A stretch of DNA of 6,820 bases from Rhodospirillaceae bacterium (GCA_003536545.1 DPZW01000135.1:1-6820); one strand, 5' to 3'. Counted from the stretch's first letter, positions 1 to 6,481 are shown. Notes: a model not told the origin generated them from the letters alone. Numbers and translations are program-made.

Positions 1-13
1 GCTCTTCCGATCT
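1..13. other. Residual Illumina sequencing adapter at contig end
   Basis: The first 13 bases, GCTCTTCCGATCT, are identical to the 3' end of the standard Illumina TruSeq-type adapter. They stand exactly at the window edge, and the infB reading frame becomes recognisable only after them. They are best read as untrimmed library adapter and not as genomic DNA. The frame stays open through these bases, so automatic gene callers would extend infB into them and add four false residues (LFRS). Confidence 0.9.
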
Positions 14-1465
14 CACATCCGTCGCCCCCGCGTCGCCAGCGGCGAGGCAGGAGGCATCACGCAGCACATCGGCGCTTATCAGGTTCGCCTGAAGAACGGC
101 GAGCGCGTGACCTTCCTCGATACGCCCGGCCACGCGGCCTTTACGGAAATGCGCGCACGTGGCGCGAACGTCACGGACGTTGTGGTGCTGGTCGTTGCTG
201 CAGATGACAGCATCATGCCGCAAACCGTGGAAGCCTTGTCACATGCGCGCGCTGCAGGCGTGCCGATTGTCGTTGCCATCAATAAAATTGACAAGCCCAC
301 GGCTGATCCACAAAAAGTGAAAAATGCATTGCTTGCGCATGATATTCAGGTTGAAGAAATGGGCGGTGAAACCCTGGCGATTGAAGTATCTGCCAAACAA
401 CGCCTGAACCTTGATAAGCTTGAGGAAGCCATTTTGCTGCAGGCCGAAGTTTTGGATCTCAAAGCTAATCCAAATCGTCCCGGTGTGGGCACAGTGGTTG
501 AAGCGAAATTGCAAACCGGTCGCGGTGCGGTAGCTACCATCCTCGTACAAAAAGGCACATTCCGCGTCGGTGACATTATCGTCACGGGCGCAGAGTCGGG
601 CCGTATCCGTGCGATGCATGATGATCACGGCAAAAATATCAAGGAAGCCGGCCCTGGCAAACCTGTGGAAATCATTGGCCTGACAGCCGTGCCAAATGCC
701 GGTGATGATTTTATCGTGGTTGAAAATGAAACCAAGGCGCGTGAGATTGCGGAATTCCGTTTGCGCAAACGCCGCGAATTGCTGAACCTGGCGACCAAGA
801 AAAATACCTTGGAAAATATGTTCTCTGACATCAAAACCGGGGCGCGTAAAGAGCTGGCGATTATCGTTAAAGGCGACGTGCATGGTTCTGTTGAAGCAAT
901 TGCGAGCACATTGCTGAAGGTATCGGGCGAGAGCACCGAAGTTTCCGCGCGCATTATCCATACCGGCGTGGGCGCGATCAACGAAAGCGATATCACACTT
1001 GCGAATGCATCCAAAGCACTGGTGGTTGGATTTAACGTGCGCGCGAACCCGCAGGCCCGTGATCTGGCGCGCCGGGATGGCATTGAAATCCGCTACTACT
1101 CTGTCATTTACGACATCATGGATGATGTGAAGCAGATGCTCTCCGGCATGCTGGCACCCACCCTGCGTGAAAACTTCCTCGGCAATGCGGAAATCCGCCA
1201 GGTCATTAATATTACCAAAGTCGGCAAAGTTGCCGGCTGTATGGTGACGGACGGCCTTGTTAAACGCGGTGCAAAAGTCCGCCTGCTGCGCGACGATGTC
1301 GTTATTCACGACGGCACCCTCAAAACCCTCAAACGCTTCAAGGACGAGGTCCGTGAAGTCAAAGAAGGCTTTGAATGCGGGATGGCCTTTGAAAATTACG
1401 AAGATATCCGCGTGGGCGATAAGATTGAGGCCTATGAAATGGAAAGCATTTCGCGGGAGCTGTAA
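14..1465 (+). CDS. infB: Translation initiation factor IF-2, 5'-truncated
   Basis: IF-2 is the cytoplasmic GTPase that brings initiator fMet-tRNA to the 30S subunit and promotes 50S joining. The visible 483 codons start inside the G domain. The P-loop (GHVDHGKT) and all N-terminal domains are missing. Present are the switch I/G2 stretch GEAGGITQHIGAYQV (about residues 10-24 of the fragment), G3 DTPGH, G4 NKID and G5 SAK. Next comes the beta-barrel domain II (TGRGAVATILVQKGTFRVGD) and the long helix/domain III region. The C-terminal fMet-tRNA-binding domain C2 is complete to the natural end (GFECGMAFENYEDIRVGDKIE). The stop is TAA. The six residues just after the adapter (HIRRPR) fit the family poorly, where something like ALR-x-x-DV precedes ASGEAGG, so the extreme 5' end may hold sequence errors. 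In relatives nusA lies upstream and rbfA directly downstream; here two genes intervene before rbfA. Confidence 0.97.
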   Translation, partial: HIRRPRVASGEAGGITQHIGAYQVRLKNGERVTFLDTPGHAAFTEMRARGANVTDVVVLVVAADDSIMPQTVEALSHARAAGVPIVVAINKIDKPTADPQKVKNALLAHDIQVEEMGGETLAIEVSAKQRLNLDKLEEAILLQAEVLDLKANPNRPGVGTVVEAKLQTGRGAVATILVQKGTFRVGDIIVTGAESGRIRAMHDDHGKNIKEAGPGKPVEIIGLTAVPNAGDDFIVVENETKAREIAEFRLRKRRELLNLATKKNTLENMFSDIKTGARKELAIIVKGDVHGSVEAIASTLLKVSGESTEVSARIIHTGVGAINESDITLANASKALVVGFNVRANPQARDLARRDGIEIRYYSVIYDIMDDVKQMLSGMLAPTLRENFLGNAEIRQVINITKVGKVAGCMVTDGLVKRGAKVRLLRDDVVIHDGTLKTLKRFKDEVREVKEGFECGMAFENYEDIRVGDKIEAYEMESISREL

Positions 1466-1508
1466 TTTATCCTTGAAACTTCCGGCCTGGCGCGATTAAG
1501 CTTACCCC

Positions 1509-2597
1509 ATGTTTAAGGATTATAGCTATGCAAACCATAATGCCACTGCCCAAGTTCCTTTGGCAGATATTGTGGATTTTTGTGAGCTTAATTCAGCGCG
1601 CACATTGGAATATGTGGATCGCTATACCCAACGCATTTTAAGCCAACCCCTAGCGGTCCAGCTGGAACGTGAAATCGCACGCCAAACGAGATCTCTGGCG
1701 CAGATTGCACAGATAATGGATTGTGATGCGGAGATGTTGCAAGATTCTGCGCGCTATTATGCAAATATTTATAATGATTTTTGCCATACCGGGATCTTGA
1801 TGACATGTCACCATCCCTACAGACAAAAATGGGGGAAACTATCTTTTCCAGACAACGAACATGTAACCTATGATTATTTTGATAAAATTGCGGAATCGGT
1901 AAGATTTTCTATGCGCTTTAATATGCTTGTCCTGCCCGCATTTATGCAAGGACCGGATTGGCAGCCTCTGCGCCGTTCATTTGCAGAAGTTTTTTTACTT
2001 ACGGCTCATGATCATTTGCACGGTGTATTTTCGGAATCTGTACTTGCCCTGATTACTCCCAATCCCTGCCATTTATCAGGATTCAAAGATTGGCATCACA
2101 TTCCGCTTAACAGACGCATCTGTGATGGTCTGGGACTTGAGCCCTTCCTGCGCCAGACTATCCTGGCAGCAGGCTGTCAGGATATAAATTTCCTTGACGA
2201 TGTCATGGGAAAAATTGAAAGAATTGCCGCAGATATAGCAAGTTTGTGCGAAACTCCTGAACAGACAAAAACTTGTCATTTTATGCTTTACTGGATGTCA
2301 CGCTATATCATTCCGGAATGGCCGGAATATCACTGGCGGCTATCCGAATGCGTAGAATCTCTTGACCCTGCGGATATCAAGAAATTTGAAAAAAAGATTG
2401 CAACCCTTTATGGGCGCGAAGAGCCCCGTCTGTTTAGCCAATTCCGAAAAATGTCTGCTAAGGAAATGAGACAGGAAATCAAAAGTGCAACACAGTCTAT
2501 CGCTGCAGATTTTCAAGATTTTATGGCGCGTATTGATCCTGTGATGCCGCGCCTTCCCCTACGTCCCATGATGATTACACCATCCTTCTCTCCTTGA
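1509..2597 (+). CDS. Unrecognised 362-residue Cys/His-rich protein
   Basis: I do not recognise this family. The frame is intact from the first available ATG (an in-frame TAA lies at 1497-1499) to TGA, 43 bp after infB and on the same strand. There is no clear Shine-Dalgarno before the ATG. No signal peptide or convincing membrane segment is seen, so the protein is probably soluble, cytoplasmic and mostly helical. It has ten cysteines and many histidines. Four Cys-His pairs occur (C92-H93, C100-H101 followed by H102, C187-H188, C256-H257), with HDHLHG at 167-172 and a WHH at 195-197. These could bind metal, but that is inference only. Residues about 61-82 (SLAQIAQIMDCDAEML...) faintly resemble a helix-turn-helix, which I would not rely on. 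The C-terminus is lysine/glutamate-rich helix followed by a proline-rich tail. The gene is visibly richer in A/T and in T-ending codons than infB or gshA, which may mean later acquisition or weaker expression. A terminator-like hairpin follows the stop at once. Confidence 0.8.
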   Translation: MFKDYSYANHNATAQVPLADIVDFCELNSARTLEYVDRYTQRILSQPLAVQLEREIARQTRSLAQIAQIMDCDAEMLQDSARYYANIYNDFCHTGILMTCHHPYRQKWGKLSFPDNEHVTYDYFDKIAESVRFSMRFNMLVLPAFMQGPDWQPLRRSFAEVFLLTAHDHLHGVFSESVLALITPNPCHLSGFKDWHHIPLNRRICDGLGLEPFLRQTILAAGCQDINFLDDVMGKIERIAADIASLCETPEQTKTCHFMLYWMSRYIIPEWPEYHWRLSECVESLDPADIKKFEKKIATLYGREEPRLFSQFRKMSAKEMRQEIKSATQSIAADFQDFMARIDPVMPRLPLRPMMITPSFSP

Positions 2598-2598
2598 C

Positions 2599-2620
2599 TC
2601 TGCGGAACTTTTTCCGCAGA
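2599..2620 (+). terminator. Terminator-like hairpin after the unknown gene
   Basis: A perfect 9-bp inverted repeat (TCTGCGGAA / TTCCGCAGA) with a 4-base CTTT loop starts two bases after the stop codon of the unknown gene. The position suits a rho-independent terminator that separates it from gshA. The following bases (TTAATGTTTATC) are T-rich but not a true T run, so termination may be partial, or the hairpin may act as an mRNA 3'-end stabiliser. Confidence 0.6.
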
Positions 2621-2695
2621 TTAATGTTTATCAATGTCTGCATTTGGCGCAGTGTGCCGTTGCAGGACATACCCCCACTTCCCCGCAATCTGAAT

Positions 2696-2700
2696 AAGGA
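2696..2700 (+). promoter_or_regulatory. Shine-Dalgarno of gshA
   Basis: AAGGA lies 8 bases before the ATG at 2709 and fixes that start. It is the left half of a 10-bp palindrome (AAGGATCCTT), which is probably a coincidence. Confidence 0.6.
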
Positions 2701-2708
2701 TCCTTCCC

Positions 2709-4091
2709 ATGACAGGTGCCATTGCTGCGAAAATTAATGAAACGGAAGCACCATTAACCATCAATGACCTGATGGAATATATGGTTGCTGGCTGCAAGGC
2801 ACCTGATGCCTGGCGCATCGGCACTGAGCATGAAAAATTCCTGTACCGCAAGGATACGCGTGCGCCCGTCACCTATGAGTCACCTGACGGCAAAGACATC
2901 AAAACCCTGCTGCAGGTATTGGCGGATCGTCATGCCTGGACGCTGGTGCGCGAGGGCGAGATGATTGTTGGCGTCACCAAGGGCAAATATTCAATTAATC
3001 TGGAGCCGGGCGGACAGATTGAACTCTCTGGCGCGCCCTTGCCGGACATTCATCTGGTTGCGCGCGAACTGCATACATATCTGGATGAGGTGCGAAAAAT
3101 CTGTGCTGATCTGGATATCGGCATCATGGGGATCGGCCTACGGCCCAAGGTTTCCGAACAGGAAATACCCCCTTTAAACCGGCCACGTTACAAAGCTTTA
3201 TTCAGTGATGAAAATTACGCCAATCATCAACGCTGGGGCATGCTGACTGCTGCCGTGCAGTGCAATATGGATTATAGTTCGGAAACGGATATGATCAAAA
3301 AGTTTCGCGTGTCGCTGGCACTGCAGCCAGTTGTGACCGCCCTTTTTGCCAATTCACCGTTTTATCGCGGTCGACCTTCGGGGAACCTTTCCCAGCGTTA
3401 TCATTTCGTTCAAACCGATACACAACAGGCACAGCGCAGCGTGATTGAAACCGCTTTTGATACAGGGTTTGATTTTCAGTCCTATATTGACTTTGCCACT
3501 TCACGCCCAGTGCGTTTCATCCTGGAAGACGGACTTTATCAGCCGGTAAAAAGTGGCAATTTTACCGATCTTATGGCCGGAAAACTGCCGGGTTATGAGG
3601 GTCGCCGCGCCACAAAGACAGACTGGCTGGCGCATATCTCCACGATCCATACCGATGTGCGTTTGCGCAATTACATCGAACAACGTGGTGCGGATGGCGG
3701 CCAGTCACGCCTGTTAATCGCTTTGCCTACATTATGGACAGGACTATTATATGACAGCATAGCCCTCGATGAGGCATATCAGCTGATTAAAAGCTGGTCT
3801 GTCGCTGACATGATGTATCTTCGCAGCCATGTCTCGCGCTCCGGCCTCAGGACGCGTTTCCGGGTTTTCAATTCCGTACGCGGCATTGCACTGGAAATGA
3901 TTAAAATTGCCTATCGCGGTTTGCGCAACCGCGCGGTGAAGAATGATTATTCCGAGGATGAAACCATGTATCTGGACCGCTTGATGTATTACGTTGCAAC
4001 CGGCCGCACGCCGGCGGAATATCTGCTCGACAGCTACCACCACCGCTGGAGCCAGAATATCGACCGCGTGATTGATGAATGCAGTTTTTAG
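2709..4091 (+). CDS. gshA: Glutamate-cysteine ligase, plant/alphaproteobacterial type
   Basis: This enzyme catalyses the ATP-dependent joining of L-glutamate (gamma-carboxyl) to L-cysteine, the first and usually limiting step of glutathione synthesis in the cytoplasm. The 460-residue length is normal for the plant-type (GCS2-like) class found in alphaproteobacteria. Family signatures in order are GTEHEKF (38-44), LEPGGQIELSG (98-108), MGIGLRP (140-146), NMDYSSE (186-192), ALQPVVTALFANSPF (204-218), RGADGG (326-331) and LPTLWTGLLYD (339-349). The start is supported by AAGGA at 2696-2700, 8 bp before the ATG. The stretch about 226-250 departs from the pattern I expect, where the family usually shows a TDTDP-R-like segment and this protein has TDTQQAQRS. 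No gshB is in the window. The gene sits between the unknown gene and rbfA, an unusual place. The preceding hairpin suggests its own promoter in 2621-2708, but I see no convincing -35/-10 pair. Its TAG stop lies 36 bp before the rbfA start, so rbfA is probably co-transcribed with it. Confidence 0.93.
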   Translation: MTGAIAAKINETEAPLTINDLMEYMVAGCKAPDAWRIGTEHEKFLYRKDTRAPVTYESPDGKDIKTLLQVLADRHAWTLVREGEMIVGVTKGKYSINLEPGGQIELSGAPLPDIHLVARELHTYLDEVRKICADLDIGIMGIGLRPKVSEQEIPPLNRPRYKALFSDENYANHQRWGMLTAAVQCNMDYSSETDMIKKFRVSLALQPVVTALFANSPFYRGRPSGNLSQRYHFVQTDTQQAQRSVIETAFDTGFDFQSYIDFATSRPVRFILEDGLYQPVKSGNFTDLMAGKLPGYEGRRATKTDWLAHISTIHTDVRLRNYIEQRGADGGQSRLLIALPTLWTGLLYDSIALDEAYQLIKSWSVADMMYLRSHVSRSGLRTRFRVFNSVRGIALEMIKIAYRGLRNRAVKNDYSEDETMYLDRLMYYVATGRTPAEYLLDSYHHRWSQNIDRVIDECSF

Positions 4092-4127
4092 GTGCAATTC
4101 CGGTTGCAACTGCGCTATGACAGCCTC

Positions 4128-4502
4128 ATGAAACGCGGTGCCAAATCCCAGAATGCCAGCTCCCAACGCCCCCTTCGCGTGGGTGAGGAAATCCGCCATG
4201 CGCTGGCAGAGGGGCTGAGCAATATCAGCTTCGTCGCACCGGAACTGGAAGGCATTTCGATTACCATTTCACAGGTGGAAGTTTCACCTGATCTGCGGCA
4301 CGCAAATGTCTTCGTCACGCCATTTGGTTATTCCGGCGAAGATGCCGAGAGAATTATTAAATCCCTGAATAAACATTCCGGTTATTTTCGGCATGAAGTC
4401 GACCGCCGTGTCGCCTTAAAATTTTCTGCCAAACTGAAATTTATTTATGACACCAGTTTTGATACCGCAGCGAAAATGGAAGACCTGCTGCGCGATCAAT
4501 AG
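4128..4502 (+). CDS. rbfA: 30S ribosome-binding factor A
   Basis: RbfA is a small KH-fold protein that binds immature 30S subunits and helps 16S rRNA 5'-end maturation, notably in the cold. The 124-residue product has the family pattern. A short basic, Ser/Gln-rich leader leads into QRPLRVGEEIRHALAE (13-28), then ITISQVEVSPDLRHANVFV (45-63), and the end has LKFSAKLKFIYDTSFDTAAKMEDLL (98-121, quoted in parts as LKFIYDTSFD and KMEDLL). I chose ATG 4128 because the family normally begins close before the QR-LRVGEE-RHAL motif. An in-frame GTG at 4092, directly after the gshA stop, would add 12 residues with no family resemblance. Neither start has a clear Shine-Dalgarno, so translation may depend on coupling with gshA. 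The last 7 bases overlap the 3' end of the convergent deacetylase gene. Confidence 0.92.
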   Translation: MKRGAKSQNASSQRPLRVGEEIRHALAEGLSNISFVAPELEGISITISQVEVSPDLRHANVFVTPFGYSGEDAERIIKSLNKHSGYFRHEVDRRVALKFSAKLKFIYDTSFDTAAKMEDLLRDQ

Positions 4503-5545
4503 CCTAAGTCCCTGACTGGAGGACTTCTAAGCGATTCCGGCAATAATTTTTGTTTTGGCATCGGCATATCCTGCAATACCGCCAGCGATGCACGTGTGCC
4601 ATCTGCCAATACCTGAAGATTATACCCGCCCGCCATTACCATCACTATTCTGCCTTTGCTATGCTCCCTGGCAATATCCCGCAATTCGCTCCCCAACCAG
4701 TAAAAATCATCGGGCGCCAACAGGAATTTCTTTCCCTTGGTCACATCAAATAATTCCCGCGCATCACCATCATATCCCGCCTCTACCAAAATTAGATCAG
4801 GTGCGAATTCACGCAGACGCGGAAATACCTTGTCTTCATAAGCCGCGCGAAAAGCATGACTTTTCGTGCCAGCAGGCAGCGGAATATTAATAATCGTCGG
4901 ATGCTCACGGTCATAGCGCGGATTGCCAAAACCCATTGGGTACAAACCTTGATAAGCGCCGTGCTCTGTATAAGCCTGGTGGCTGGACACCAGCATAAAG
5001 TCCTCTTCATCAGGCGAACCGCGAACACAATCATCTGTACCGTTTCCGCCGTGAATATCAAAATCCACAATTGCAATTTTTTTAATTTCATCTGGATAAT
5101 GGTTTTTCGCGTAACGCGCGCCAACCACCGCATGCGCAAAAATGCAGAACCCCTTCGCGGTTTCTCTTTCCGCATGATGTCCGCCAGGCCGCTGTAGAAC
5201 ATAGGCATTATCCGTTATGCCTAGCATCACGTCATCAATTGCCCGGCAGATGGCGCCGCTGGCATGAAAAGCGGCTTCCAGTGTTTTGGGTGACAGCATC
5301 ACATCCCCGCTGGATGCCATCACAACGCCTTCAGCAGGAATTTCACTTCTCAGCTTTTCAAGATATTCGGGCGGATGCACGGCCAGGACATCTTCTTCCG
5401 TACAAGGGCCGGATTCAACAATTTGAATTTGTGAGAATTCGTGAACAGCGGACAATGCAGCATCAATTCGCTCTGGACGCTCGGGGTGATTTTCCCCGGT
5501 CAGATGCTCTTTCATTACGGGGTGATAATATAATTTAGTTCTCAT
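4496..5545 (-). CDS. Histone deacetylase family protein (zinc amidohydrolase)
   Basis: This is a member of the arginase/deacetylase superfamily. Bacterial relatives deacetylate acetyl-lysine proteins, acetylpolyamines or other N-acetyl compounds, so the substrate cannot be told from sequence. The 349 residues begin with the family's usual N-terminus (YYHPVMKEH, then HPERPERI at 20-27). Next are RPGGHHAE (119-126, the paired active-site His 123/124), GFCIFAHAV (132-140) and DFDIHGGNGT (161-170). The last gives zinc ligands Asp163 and His165 and the charge-relay Asp161. EAGYDGD (255-261) gives the third zinc ligand Asp259, and AGGYNL (305-310) gives the catalytic Tyr308. The motif normally read DVHHGNGT has Gly166 in place of the second His. 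Catalysis should otherwise be possible. The frame is open upstream to 5749, but that extension runs through truB and is unlike the family. The start at 5545 has only a weak, very close GGGAA. No signal peptide is seen. The gene runs against the surrounding cluster. Confidence 0.93.
   Translation of the reverse strand: MRTKLYYHPVMKEHLTGENHPERPERIDAALSAVHEFSQIQIVESGPCTEEDVLAVHPPEYLEKLRSEIPAEGVVMASSGDVMLSPKTLEAAFHASGAICRAIDDVMLGITDNAYVLQRPGGHHAERETAKGFCIFAHAVVGARYAKNHYPDEIKKIAIVDFDIHGGNGTDDCVRGSPDEEDFMLVSSHQAYTEHGAYQGLYPMGFGNPRYDREHPTIINIPLPAGTKSHAFRAAYEDKVFPRLREFAPDLILVEAGYDGDARELFDVTKGKKFLLAPDDFYWLGSELRDIAREHSKGRIVMVMAGGYNLQVLADGTRASLAVLQDMPMPKQKLLPESLRSPPVRDLGY
5529..5534 (+). promoter_or_regulatory. 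Candidate -10 box for truB-rpsO-pnp
   Basis: A perfect TATAAT lies on the + strand, so a transcript would start near 5541 with a leader of about 48 bases before the truB ATG. No good -35 is seen at the proper spacing (5506-5511 reads GCTCTT). An overlapping TGATAATAT at 5523-5531 could offer an extended -10. The bases also encode the N-terminus of the reverse-strand deacetylase (Lys-Leu-Tyr-Tyr codons), so chance is possible. A promoter is expected here because truB is cut off from rbfA by an opposite-strand gene. Confidence 0.45.
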
Positions 5546-5570
5546 ATTTCCCGGTTTTATCACTCTTAAA

Positions 5571-5576
5571 AGGGAG
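5571..5576 (+). promoter_or_regulatory. Shine-Dalgarno of truB
   Basis: AGGGAG lies 12 bases before the truB ATG. The spacing is somewhat long, but this is the only purine-rich match and it supports the ATG at 5589. Confidence 0.55.
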
Positions 5577-5588
5577 CTACAACAGCTT

Positions 5589-6473
5589 ATGCACGGCCTC
5601 CTGCTTCTCAATAAACCCACCGGGATTACCTCCAACGCCGCGCTTTCACGTGTGAAACGATTATTAAAAACCAAATCCGCCGGTTTCGCCGGCACGCTCG
5701 ATCCGATGGCGACTGGTGTGTTGCCGATTGCACTTGGTGAAGCCACCAAATGCCTGCCGTATATTGAGGATGTGGATAAGGAATATACGTTTACAATTAA
5801 GTGGGGCGTTGAAACTGATACGCTGGATGCAGAAGGAAAAATTATGGCGGAAAATCCGCACCGCCCTACGGAAAATGAAATTCAGAATATCCTGAAAAAT
5901 TTCACTGGAGAAATCACGCAAATCCCACCAAATTTCTCTGCGATTAAAATCAACGGCCAGCGTGCGTATGATCTGGCCCGCGCGGGTGAAAAAGTGGAAA
6001 TCAAACCCCGCACCATCACCATCCATGATCTGGCCCTCACCGCAGTCATCGACCCCAACCATGCGGCTTTTCGCGTCACCTGCTCCAAGGGCACCTATAT
6101 CCGGACGCTGGCCGCCGATATGGCGGTTTCCCTCGGCACTTTAGGCCATTTGACCCAATTATGCCGGTCGCGGGTGGGCAAATTCACCCTTTCCAGCACG
6201 ATTTCCCTTGAAAAACTGCTGGAATTGCCTTACGAACAGGCCACGCAATGGGTTATGCCCATCCGTACCATGCTGGACGACATCCCGGCATTGGCATTGG
6301 ATCCGGGTGCATTGCGGCGGCTACGCCAGGGACAATTTTTGAATCTGGCCGTCACGGCAGCCTCTTATCCGCCCGGTACGCATATACTTGTACTGGACGG
6401 CGAAGCGGCCTTCGGGATGGCGATGATAAAAGAAGATAAAATGCTCTGGCCGCGTCGTTTGTTTAATCTCTGA
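5589..6473 (+). CDS. truB: tRNA pseudouridine(55) synthase
   Basis: TruB isomerises U55 in the T-loop of nearly all tRNAs to pseudouridine and also acts as a tRNA folding chaperone in the cytoplasm. The product has 294 residues, a normal length. The N-terminal signature GLLLLNKPTGITSN (3-16) leads to motif II, GTLDPMATGVLPIALGEATK (35-54), with catalytic Asp38. DKEYTFTIKWGVETDTLDAEG follows (63-83, with Tyr66 as the conserved active-site Tyr). Then come PPNFSAIKINGQRAYDLAR (113-131) and CSKGTYIRTLA (165-175), with the conserved Arg172. A C-terminal PUA-like tail runs from about 230 to the end. The residue before the catalytic loop is Phe33 (AGFAGTLDP), where most TruB proteins have His (GH-x-G-x-LDP). 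The gene diverges from the deacetylase gene with a 43-bp gap. Its TGA stop is 15 bp before the rpsO ATG, so the two are surely one transcript. Confidence 0.96.
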   Translation: MHGLLLLNKPTGITSNAALSRVKRLLKTKSAGFAGTLDPMATGVLPIALGEATKCLPYIEDVDKEYTFTIKWGVETDTLDAEGKIMAENPHRPTENEIQNILKNFTGEITQIPPNFSAIKINGQRAYDLARAGEKVEIKPRTITIHDLALTAVIDPNHAAFRVTCSKGTYIRTLAADMAVSLGTLGHLTQLCRSRVGKFTLSSTISLEKLLELPYEQATQWVMPIRTMLDDIPALALDPGALRRLRQGQFLNLAVTAASYPPGTHILVLDGEAAFGMAMIKEDKMLWPRRLFNL

Positions 6474-6476
6474 ATG

Positions 6477-6481
6477 AGGAG
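6477..6481 (+). promoter_or_regulatory. Shine-Dalgarno deciding the rpsO start
   Basis: AGGAG is followed by a 7-base spacer and ATG at 6489. It lies just downstream of another in-frame ATG at 6474, which it therefore cannot serve. This favours 6489 as the true rpsO start. Confidence 0.85.

Noticed and set aside
239..1309. Long open frame of 356 codons on the minus strand opposite infB
   Set aside because: It is fully antisense to a strongly conserved gene, and its translation resembles no known protein. It is a codon-bias shadow.
1473..1501. Possible promoter before the unknown gene (TTGAAA at 1473-1478)
   Set aside because: The -35 is good, but at 17-bp spacing the -10 position reads TTAAGC, a poor match, and the start would fall next to or inside the coding region.
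2696..2705. 10-bp palindrome AAGGATCCTT before gshA as an operator
   Set aside because: It is too short to claim, and its left half is simply the Shine-Dalgarno. No second copy was seen.
4092..4127. GTG start for rbfA directly after the gshA stop codon
   Set aside because: The extra 12 residues do not resemble RbfA N-termini and no Shine-Dalgarno precedes the GTG. It remains possible if translation is coupled to gshA.
5546..5660. Promoter for the reverse-strand deacetylase gene
   Set aside because: Minus-strand hexamers such as TTGTAG and GATAAA are weak and badly spaced, so no site can be supported.
5546..5749. N-terminal extension of 68 residues on the deacetylase gene up to an upstream ATG
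   Set aside because: It runs antisense through the truB 5' coding region, has no family similarity, and the usual family N-terminus starts at 5545.
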